This document shows positions 36,638-42,910 of a DNA stretch of 42,910 bases, piece after piece. Below the pieces are notes generated by a model. That model made no database searches. It saw nothing but the letters and a program-made list of their open reading frames with translations, and had not been told where the DNA came from. Numbering within the stretch: position 1 is the stretch's first letter; each line of letters opens with the position of its first letter. Source of the stretch: Leptospiraceae bacterium (GTDB lineage: Bacteria > Spirochaetota > Leptospiria > Leptospirales > Leptonemataceae). The translations under genes were made by a program, and so were the position numbers. The stretch covers positions 1-42,910 of the forward strand of contig JAGRNA010000072.1 in assembly GCA_020441005.1 (NCBI GenBank). Direction: 5' to 3'.

Positions 36638-36673
36638 GGCGACCGGCTCCAGACAGCGACCAATCGGGTCGCC
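36638..36673 (+). repeat. inverted repeat upstream of nrdJ
   Basis: GGCGACC (36638-36644) and GGTCGCC (36667-36673) are perfect reverse complements separated by 22 bases, with a second short pair (ATTGG near 36635 and CCAAT near 36660) overlapping. They could form a stem in a transcript or be an unusual operator. Confidence 0.4.
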
Positions 36674-36730
36674 GACCCTGAAAAGAAATTCTGCCCAGGG
36701 AGGAAAATTCTATAAAAATCCATTGACTGC

Positions 36731-36748
36731 AAGCTGCCCTGGCAGCTT
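36731..36748 (+). repeat. 18-base palindrome upstream of nrdJ
   Basis: AAGCTGCC (36731-36738), two bases CT, and GGCAGCTT (36741-36748) form a nearly complete palindrome about 100 bases before the nrdJ start. The tight centre makes it more like a protein-binding site than an RNA hairpin. Confidence 0.4.
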
Positions 36749-36834
36749 CTTTACGTGACCTTCAAGAGACATAATTCAGGAACGCAAAGCGGTACGGGAT
36801 ATAGCCGCCCAGACAATTGACAGGTTTTAACATA

Positions 36835-36840
36835 AGAGGA
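36835..36840 (+). promoter_or_regulatory. ribosome binding site of nrdJ
   Basis: AGAGGA lies five bases before the ATG at 36846 and fixes the start of nrdJ. No in-frame start codon with a better site lies nearby. Confidence 0.6.
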
Positions 36841-36845
36841 ACAGA

Positions 36846-39800
36846 ATGCGCATCGAACGCTTTTATACAAAAAAAATGGCTGAAAACGGGGCGGAAGGGG
36901 TCTGGTCATCCCTGGAGTGGGATACTCGCAGTAGCCGTATCGTAAACCCGGATGGCAGCGTAGTCTTTGAAAACAAGGCCGTGGAAGCCCCGGCGGACTG
37001 GTCTCAGGTCGCAGTCGATATCCTGGCCCAAAAATACTTCCGCAAAGCCGGAGTCCCCAGTCGTTTGAAGGCTGTCCCCGAAGATGGAGTGCCGGAATGG
37101 CTGTATCGCCATGTTCCCGACGAGGACGCCATGGCTGATCTGGACCCGGAAAATCACTACAGTGGAGAGACTTCGGCGAAACAGGTATTTCATCGTCTGG
37201 CTGGTTGCTGGACGTATTGGGGCTGGAAGGGCAATTATTTTCGTTCCGAGGTCGACGCCCTGAATTTTTACCAGGAAATTCTGGTAATTCTGGCGCGCCA
37301 GATCGCCGCACCAAACTCTCCGCAGTGGTTTAACACCGGATTACACTGGGCCTATGGTATTGATGGCCCTGGCCAGGGTCATTACTATGTGGACTATCAA
37401 AGCAATGAACTGGTAAAATCAGGTTCTGCGTATGAACACCCCCAGCCGCATGCGTGTTTTATCCAGTCGATAGCTGACGATCTGGTGAATGAAGGCGGAA
37501 TTATGGATTTGTGGGTGCGGGAGGCGCGGCTCTTTAAATATGGATCCGGTACCGGCACTAATTTTTCCAATATTCGAGCCGAGGGTGAGCGCCTTTCAGG
37601 CGGTGGCCAAAGCTCGGGATTGATGAGTTTTCTGAAGATCGGCGATCGAGCGGCAGGGGCGATTAAATCCGGGGGTACAACCAGACGGGCAGCAAAAATG
37701 GTTTGCCTGGATCTGGATCACCCGGACGTTGAAAGTTTCATAAACTGGAAAGTGAATGAAGAACAAAAAGTTGTATCGCTGGTCAGCGGTTCTCGTTTGG
37801 CCAACCTGCACCTCAACCGAATTCTAAAAGCGGCTCACCAGGACCAGGCCCTGGAACCAAAACAGCAATTTAATATTAACAAGAATCCTGCCTTACAAGA
37901 GGCGGTCAAGGCGGCTCAGGCGGTCTTTATTCCCGACAGTTACATCAAAAGAGCCATTGATTTGGCTGCCCAGGGATATACTAGTCTGCTCTTTGAAGAG
38001 TTGACAACCGATTGGCAATCAGAGGCATATAACACAGTTTCCGGTCAGAATTCGAACAATTCTGTGCGCATACCTGCCAGCTTCATGGAATCGCTGGAAC
38101 AAAATCAGGACTGGCATTTATATCAGCGCTCGGAGAAAAAGCGCGCCCAAAAAGAAAATCGAACACCCAAACCGGTCAAATCATTGCCTGCCTCGGAGCT
38201 TTGGCGGGATATTTGTTACGCTGCCTGGTCAAGTGCTGATCCCGGTCTCCAATTTGATACTACCATTAATGACTGGCATACTTGTCCCAGGGATGGTCGC
38301 ATCAATGCTTCGAACCCGTGCTCGGAATATATGTTTCTGGATGACACGGCCTGCAATCTGGCTTCTATGAATTTAATCCGCTTTTTGGACAAACAAAGCG
38401 ATCAATTCGATGATTTGGCCTTTCGCCATACCGCCCGTTTGTTGACCATCGTGCTGGAAATTTCGGTACTGATGGCCCAGTTCCCATCCCGGGAAATTGC
38501 CGAGTTATCCTGGCGCTTTCGCACACTCGGTCTAGGTTATGCGAACCTGGGGTCCTTGCTGATGCAATCCGGTATTCCGTATGATTCAGAAAAAGGTCGT
38601 GCCATTTGTGGAGCCATTACGGCGATCATGCACATGACTTCCTGCGCTACCAGCGCGGAAATGGCGGCCAAGCTGGGCAGCTTCCCCGGTTATGAAAAAA
38701 ACAAGGCTGATGTGGAGCGCGTCCTGGCGAATCACCGCCTGGCGGCCTGGAATGCACCGGCTACCGAATACCAGGGTTTATCCATTACGCCCATGGGTAT
38801 CGACCCCGATTTCTGTCCCCCGGAATTACTAAAAGCCGCTCGCCAGGAGGCTGATCGGGCGACCACCCTGGCTCACAAGCATGGTTTGCGCAACGCCCAG
38901 TTGACAGTTTTGGCGCCTACCGGTACAATCGGTCTGGTGATGGATTGTGACACAACCGGTATTGAACCGGATTTTGCCCTTGTGAAATACAAGAAACTGG
39001 CCGGAGGTGGATATTTCAAGATTATCAATCAAAGTGTGCCCCCGGCACTCGAAAAATTGGGTTATACAACCGGTGAAATACAGGAGATCATTGCCTACAG
39101 TGTCGGGCATGGCAGCTTGAAAAATGCGCCGGTGATCAATCATGCCAGTTTGCGTGATCTGGGATTCACCGATGAGGCCATATCAACCGTTGAAGCGCAA
39201 TTAAAGGGCGCATTTGACATTAATTTTGTTCTAAACAAGTATACTCTGGGCGAAGACTTTTTACGCAACACACTCGGCCTGGGCAATCAAGTGGACCAGG
39301 TGGATTTTAATTTGCTGGAAAGTCTGGGCTTTACAGCCGAGCAAATCAGGACAGCGAATGACTATGTTTGCGGCACCATGACAATCGAGGGCGCGCCGCA
39401 TCTGGATGTCGGGCATTATCCCATTTTTGATTGCGCTAACAAGTGTGGCCGCTACGGCAAACGTTTCCTGAAATGGACCGGCCATGTCAAAATGATGGCG
39501 GCCGCGCAGCCCTTCCTGTCTGGTGCAATCTCGAAAACAATTAATTTGCCGGCCGAAGCAAGTCTGGACGAAGTGCGTCAGGCCTATGAAATGTCCTATA
39601 AACTAATGCTTAAGGCAGTAGCATTGTATCGGGACGGATCCAAATTGTCGCAGCCCTTGAACATTCAAATTGATTCCGATTCAGGTACTGATGCCACTGA
39701 AAGCGTATCTGCTACTGAAAACCAGGCGCCACAAAGCAGCGCTGAAAAGGTAGTGTATCGCTACGTGGCTCAAAGAAAGCGCTTGCCCGATCGTCGGGCC

Positions 39801-40532
39801 GGTTATACCCAAAAAGCCAGTGTGGGCGGTCACAAGATATACTTGCGCACGGGTGATTACGATAATGGCGATTTGGGCGAGATCTTTTTGGATATGCATA
39901 AGGAAGGCGCCGCATTTCGTTCTTTAATGAACTCATTTGCAATTGCCGTATCGCTGGGTCTGCAATATGGAGTGCCCCTCGACGAATTTGTGGATGCTTT
40001 TTGTTTTACGCGCTTTGAACCGAACGGCATGGTAATGGGTAATCCGCATATCAAGATGTCAACATCGATAATTGACTATGTCTTTCGAGAATTGGCCATC
40101 ACCTATCTGGGACGCTATGATCTTGCCCAGGTTCAGCCCGAAGACCTGCGAGCGGATAGCGTTCGAGACGCCGGTCGCAGTTACATCCCCGGTTTGGCCG
40201 GAGGTGGATCAGATTCTGAAAGCGCGGCCTCGCCAGCAATGTCTACGGAATCAGATTTCGCCAAAGATCACCTCAGCTGGATGCCGGAGAGCAGAAACGC
40301 TAATGGAACAGATGAAGATACTCATACAGAAAGCCCGTCGGCCCCACCAGCCGCCGGTATGTCCAGTGCCAGCGGGGCAAGTACAGCGATCCTGAGCCGT
40401 AATTCGGCGGAGATAGCGCGTTTGCAAGGCTATGAAGGTGATGCTTGCACGGAGTGTGGACAGTTCACACTGGTGCGTAACGGTTCCTGTTTAAAGTGCA
40501 ATACGTGCGGATCAACAACCGGATGTAGCTAG
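36846..40532 (+). CDS. nrdJ: adenosylcobalamin-dependent (class II) ribonucleoside-diphosphate reductase
   Basis: NrdJ reduces ribonucleotides to deoxyribonucleotides with a radical generated from adenosylcobalamin, which does not need oxygen. The 1228-residue size matches the long NrdJ form. Landmarks: [17 protein letters not shown], a redox cysteine in QPHACFIQS (C204), [34 protein letters not shown] with radical-site C492 and E494, and [22 protein letters not shown] Ser/Ala/Pro-rich linker at about 1125-1185 joins a cysteine-rich tail ([13 protein letters not shown]) that probably delivers electrons. The start is supported by AGAGGA. The lipoprotein candidate follows 13 bases later. Its presence implies that the organism makes or imports vitamin B12. 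Confidence 0.95.
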   Translation: MRIERFYTKKMAENGAEGVWSSLEWDTRSSRIVNPDGSVVFENKAVEAPADWSQVAVDILAQKYFRKAGVPSRLKAVPEDGVPEWLYRHVPDEDAMADLDPENHYSGETSAKQVFHRLAGCWTYWGWKGNYFRSEVDALNFYQEILVILARQIAAPNSPQWFNTGLHWAYGIDGPGQGHYYVDYQSNELVKSGSAYEHPQPHACFIQSIADDLVNEGGIMDLWVREARLFKYGSGTGTNFSNIRAEGERLSGGGQSSGLMSFLKIGDRAAGAIKSGGTTRRAAKMVCLDLDHPDVESFINWKVNEEQKVVSLVSGSRLANLHLNRILKAAHQDQALEPKQQFNINKNPALQEAVKAAQAVFIPDSYIKRAIDLAAQGYTSLLFEELTTDWQSEAYNTVSGQNSNNSVRIPASFMESLEQNQDWHLYQRSEKKRAQKENRTPKPVKSLPASELWRDICYAAWSSADPGLQFDTTINDWHTCPRDGRINASNPCSEYMFLDDTACNLASMNLIRFLDKQSDQFDDLAFRHTARLLTIVLEISVLMAQFPSREIAELSWRFRTLGLGYANLGSLLMQSGIPYDSEKGRAICGAITAIMHMTSCATSAEMAAKLGSFPGYEKNKADVERVLANHRLAAWNAPATEYQGLSITPMGIDPDFCPPELLKAARQEADRATTLAHKHGLRNAQLTVLAPTGTIGLVMDCDTTGIEPDFALVKYKKLAGGGYFKIINQSVPPALEKLGYTTGEIQEIIAYSVGHGSLKNAPVINHASLRDLGFTDEAISTVEAQLKGAFDINFVLNKYTLGEDFLRNTLGLGNQVDQVDFNLLESLGFTAEQIRTANDYVCGTMTIEGAPHLDVGHYPIFDCANKCGRYGKRFLKWTGHVKMMAAAQPFLSGAISKTINLPAEASLDEVRQAYEMSYKLMLKAVALYRDGSKLSQPLNIQIDSDSGTDATESVSATENQAPQSSAEKVVYRYVAQRKRLPDRRAGYTQKASVGGHKIYLRTGDYDNGDLGEIFLDMHKEGAAFRSLMNSFAIAVSLGLQYGVPLDEFVDAFCFTRFEPNGMVMGNPHIKMSTSIIDYVFRELAITYLGRYDLAQVQPEDLRADSVRDAGRSYIPGLAGGGSDSESAASPAMSTESDFAKDHLSWMPESRNANGTDEDTHTESPSAPPAAGMSSASGASTAILSRNSAEIARLQGYEGDACTECGQFTLVRNGSCLKCNTCGSTTGCS

Positions 40533-40545
40533 GTCCAGCACCTTG

Positions 40546-41292
40546 ATGGCAGGCAAAAGATCATTGCTGACGATTGTTCTCAGCACACTTGTTTCGATCG
40601 CAACAGGACAGTGTTCACCGGTGCCGGTCTATACCGGTAGCCTGCATAAAACCGCTCAGGGCCCGGTCATGAAACAAGGCGCCCGGATTGCCATTTTTAG
40701 CATGCTCATGCGCAGGGTCGCTGTGTCCAATAGCCAGGGTTTCGACTGGACGGCCTATCATGACGATGTGGATTATGTAAAAGTGCATCAAAATCTGACG
40801 GAAATGCTGCAGAAACAGTGGTCGGCAAATATTATTACAAGTAAACAAATACAGGAACACGCCCTGGTAAAGGACGGCTTTTTTCCTTTACAGGAAAAGT
40901 TTTACCTGAATTCTTTACAGCTGCCCATAATTGCCAGCGCCAAAGAAGAAGAGTTAATGCTGCGTACGAAAAGCCGACTGGAAGCCGATTATTACATTAC
41001 AATTTTGTGTGATCACAGTATCAGCAAAATAATGTTTCTGCCGATGGAAACCAACAGTTATCTGCAATTTAATCTGTATCATGCCCAAATCGGATTAATT
41101 TACACGAAAAAGCTGACTCATTCGCAGAGCGCACTGCCCTATCATCGGGATTGGTCTTTGGCCAGACTGCACACAGATTATAACCCGATTATTACGGAAA
41201 CCTTGAATCATTCTTTAGCACAATTACTGGAGCAGCTCCAGAGTACTTTGGTCCAGGAAATAACTGTACGCATTGATGATGACCAAGAGTAA
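40546..41292 (+). CDS. putative lipoprotein of unknown function
   Basis: The ATG at 40546 gives 248 residues. The N-terminus (MAGKRSLLTIVLSTLVSIATGQC) is a signal peptide ending in Cys23, in a relaxed lipobox (ATGQC), as seen in some spirochaetes. The mature part has no recognised domain. Notable features are KQGARIAIFSMLMRR near the start and a LEADYYITILCDHSI stretch, which could be a beta-strand core. It may be an outer-membrane or periplasmic lipoprotein. Only two bases separate its stop from the next gene, so it is likely co-transcribed with the O-antigen-ligase-like gene. Confidence 0.6.
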   Translation: MAGKRSLLTIVLSTLVSIATGQCSPVPVYTGSLHKTAQGPVMKQGARIAIFSMLMRRVAVSNSQGFDWTAYHDDVDYVKVHQNLTEMLQKQWSANIITSKQIQEHALVKDGFFPLQEKFYLNSLQLPIIASAKEEELMLRTKSRLEADYYITILCDHSISKIMFLPMETNSYLQFNLYHAQIGLIYTKKLTHSQSALPYHRDWSLARLHTDYNPIITETLNHSLAQLLEQLQSTLVQEITVRIDDDQE

Positions 41293-41294
41293 TT

Positions 41295-42755
41295 GTGAGT
41301 GATTCCAGGGAAATCCGATGGCTGGATCGCTGGAGCGCTTTAGCTATCATTTGTATTGCCCTGTCGGTCAGTTTTACTCACATATGCATCGCCCTCGCAT
41401 TTATCAGTCTATTGATTGAACGTCTGCGTGGAGGTATGCATTTTACCTTCGGTTGTTTTAAACCAGCTGTCGCTTTGCAAGGAATTCGGACCAGTTTTCA
41501 GCGGTTGCCGCTGGTTTTTGGATTGGCCTTACTGTATTTTGGCGCCCTGATCATCAGTTTTTTGATCAATGCAATCTATGTCCCCACGTATCTCAAGATT
41601 CTGCGTTACCCGAATGAAATGACAGATCTGCCACTGCTATTGTTTGGCCTGTTGATTTTTTTCAGGGTCCAAAAAAGTAATCGTCGCCTGCAGTTTTATT
41701 CCACCGCATTGGTTGTTTTGCTCATCCTGCTTGTTCTAAGTGGTTTTGTGGCGCTTTTTTTTGAGTTTCGCCTGGCGCGTCTGATTAGTGGTTATGGTAC
41801 AATTGCCAGCGCACAAAATCGACCGCAGCACCCGCTGATCATGATTCAGGGACTGCAATTATTCAGACCTCTCGGATTGATGAACACGCATCTCAGTTTT
41901 GCGGGTTTACTATTATTGTCCGGAGCAATTCTGCCCGTTATAAATAGTGCCTTGCCCGGGAAACAAACCCGCTATCCGGTAATTCAGACTGTATTCGCAT
42001 CTGGTATAATTTTTTTATTGTACGCAACGCAAGCCAGGTCCATTCAGTTCGGCGCCTTGGCCATGATAGTAATCGTTATAATTCAGATTGGCCTGCAAGC
42101 AGTATTTATCTACCATGCGAGACGAACTGACAGGAGCGACTCGATGACGAACAGACGCCGGGCGGCTATCACGGTCCTTCTCTTTGTCGTGCTGATTGTG
42201 GGTGGCATATTCATTTCCATCATCGTCAGGCAAGGATTCCAGGGTTGGCAAATCGTCTCTGCCTATAATACTGATTATGCGCGTCCGATTGTATGGCATA
42301 GCGCCTGGGATCGATTTCAGGAGAATCAGTTCTTTGGCAGTGGACCCGGCAGTTTTGCCTATTACAGTTCTATATGGAAGAATAATTTCCTCCAATTACA
42401 TCCGGAATTGCTGTATCAATTGCAGAATGCTCCTTTGGGTCATGCGCACAATGATGTCCTGCATATTTTGGCCACGGGCGGAATTCTGGCCGCTGCGTTT
42501 TACTTGTCTCTTGCAGCGCTCCTCTTTCAATATACCTGGCGCAGCTGTGGCAGACTGATCTGTGAGGGTCCGGGACGGATCCGGCTCAGTGCCCGTCGAA
42601 GCCATCTCGGCTGGTTGGTATTGCCGGCCTTTTTTTTGAGCGGTCTATTCCAGTGTTTTTTTCAGGATGACGAAGTTGTCGTCCTTTTCTGGGTTCTTAT
42701 TGGCTGGCTGAGTGCGTCGGAAAAGCGCTCAGGGGACACTGAGCGGTTAGATTGA
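41295..42755 (+). CDS. O-antigen ligase/polymerase-like membrane protein
   Basis: The 486-residue protein starts with GTG two bases after the lipoprotein stop. It has about ten to twelve hydrophobic membrane segments and a large loop near the C-terminus containing FFGSGPGSFAYYSS and APLGHAHNDVLHILATGGIL, the pattern of the Wzy_C/O-antigen ligase family (WaaL, Wzy and related glycan ligases or polymerases). The His-Asn-Asp in HAHND is typical. Such enzymes transfer or polymerise a polyprenol-linked glycan on the periplasmic side. Whether this one ligates O-antigen, polymerises it or glycosylates protein cannot be told from sequence. Confidence 0.75.
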   Translation: MSDSREIRWLDRWSALAIICIALSVSFTHICIALAFISLLIERLRGGMHFTFGCFKPAVALQGIRTSFQRLPLVFGLALLYFGALIISFLINAIYVPTYLKILRYPNEMTDLPLLLFGLLIFFRVQKSNRRLQFYSTALVVLLILLVLSGFVALFFEFRLARLISGYGTIASAQNRPQHPLIMIQGLQLFRPLGLMNTHLSFAGLLLLSGAILPVINSALPGKQTRYPVIQTVFASGIIFLLYATQARSIQFGALAMIVIVIIQIGLQAVFIYHARRTDRSDSMTNRRRAAITVLLFVVLIVGGIFISIIVRQGFQGWQIVSAYNTDYARPIVWHSAWDRFQENQFFGSGPGSFAYYSSIWKNNFLQLHPELLYQLQNAPLGHAHNDVLHILATGGILAAAFYLSLAALLFQYTWRSCGRLICEGPGRIRLSARRSHLGWLVLPAFFLSGLFQCFFQDDEVVVLFWVLIGWLSASEKRSGDTERLD

Positions 42756-42910
42756 TCGAATTGAATGTCAAAGTCATCTCTGATTCAATGCTTTGATTCA
42801 TCCGCATAGATTGTAATCGAATGATCGCAGGATAGATTGTTCTGCCAAAACGACCAATCAGCTTCACTTTAACGTGTTGATACAGATTGCGCTCTTTGAC
42901 CTGGTAAAAA
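42697..42910 (-). CDS. possible C-terminal end of a convergent gene (partial)
   Basis: From the right edge the minus strand has one open frame of 70 codons ending at TAA (42699-42697). It reads FYQVKERNLYQHVKVKL, then IGRFGRTIYPAIIRLQSM. The other two minus-strand frames near the edge are quickly interrupted. The composition looks protein-like, and the KERN...V.V...GRF layout is loosely like a PilZ domain start, but this is weak. It overlaps the last ~60 bases of the ligase gene, which makes the 3' end suspicious. Confidence 0.3.
   Translation of the reverse strand, partial: FYQVKERNLYQHVKVKLIGRFGRTIYPAIIRLQSMRMNQSIESEMTLTFNSINLTAQCPLSAFPTHSASQ

Larger units (their letters stand above)
36498..36845 (+). 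promoter_or_regulatory. 348-base region between lysA and nrdJ with several inverted repeats
   Basis: This is the longest gap in the window. It contains a long-range inverted repeat (36638-36673), a short perfect palindrome (36731-36748), a CATAAT at 36770-36775 that could be a -10 with a poor -35, and TTGACA at 36817-36822 too close to the nrdJ start to be useful. I found no cobalamin-riboswitch box, no NrdR-box-like palindrome, and no T-run-bearing terminator after lysA. Nothing protein-like is encoded on the plus strand, and the overlapping minus-strand frame looks random. Confidence 0.4.

Noticed and set aside
36498-36845. Possible cobalamin riboswitch before nrdJ
   Set aside because: The B12-box consensus was not found, and class II enzymes are usually not repressed by B12.
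1-42910. tRNA genes, CRISPR arrays, insertion sequences
   Set aside because: No T-arm-like GTTCGANTC in a fitting gap, no regularly spaced repeats, and no transposase-like protein was seen.

Overview
This is a gene-dense bacterial chromosome segment of roughly balanced base composition. It holds 27 complete protein-coding genes, two possible edge fragments, and no rRNA, tRNA, CRISPR array, insertion sequence or prophage that I could recognise. The gene set points to a diderm bacterium: RecBC, secreted and lipoprotein-like products, an AsmA-like envelope protein and an O-antigen-ligase-like protein. A class II ribonucleotide reductase, a DUF2452 protein, paired PhnP-like metallo-beta-lactamase-fold proteins, a CD39-like phosphatase and loose lipoboxes would fit a spirochaete of the Leptospirales (Leptonema/Turneriella-like). 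That placement is inference from remembered family distributions, not a measured result.

Layout. (1) Positions 1-11934, minus strand: M23 peptidase, carB, DUF2452, recC, recB and the possible first codons of recD. The genes are closely packed, and recC/recB overlap by 4 bases. (2) 11935-13784, plus strand: an untranslated stretch with a strong terminator-like hairpin, then lysS. (3) 13785-14121: a convergent gap with no clear gene. (4) 14122-18143, minus strand: a membrane sensor-like protein, a STAS protein with a C-terminal zinc ribbon, and two paralogous MBL-fold hydrolases, which look like one signalling or hydrolase operon. (5) 18310-22613, minus strand: an orphan sigma-54-dependent response regulator, a degenerate Fe-S uracil-DNA-glycosylase-like protein and priA, with overlapping or nearly abutting genes.

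(6) 22741-34215, plus strand: a secreted CD39/apyrase-like phosphatase, glpD, a PlsC-like acyltransferase, a type Ic aspartate aminotransferase-like enzyme, an alkaline-phosphatase-superfamily protein, an AsmA-like protein, a Rep-type helicase and a small membrane protein. (7) 34221-35171, minus strand: an exported helical protein. (8) 35238-42755, plus strand: lysA, a 348-base structured gap, nrdJ, a lipoprotein candidate and an O-antigen-ligase-like membrane protein. (9) The right edge holds the possible C-terminus of a convergent gene.

Functional themes are DNA repair and replication restart (RecBC, PriA, UDG-like, Rep, NrdJ), lysine supply and charging (LysA, LysS), glycerophosphate and envelope lipid metabolism (GlpD, acyltransferase, AP-superfamily protein, AsmA-like, ligase), and signalling (sensor/STAS/MBL cluster, NtrX-like regulator). 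I saw no obvious new defence system. The least explained parts are the sensor-STAS-MBL-MBL cluster, the Fe-S UDG-like protein lacking catalytic motifs, the hairpin before lysS, and the structured region before nrdJ.
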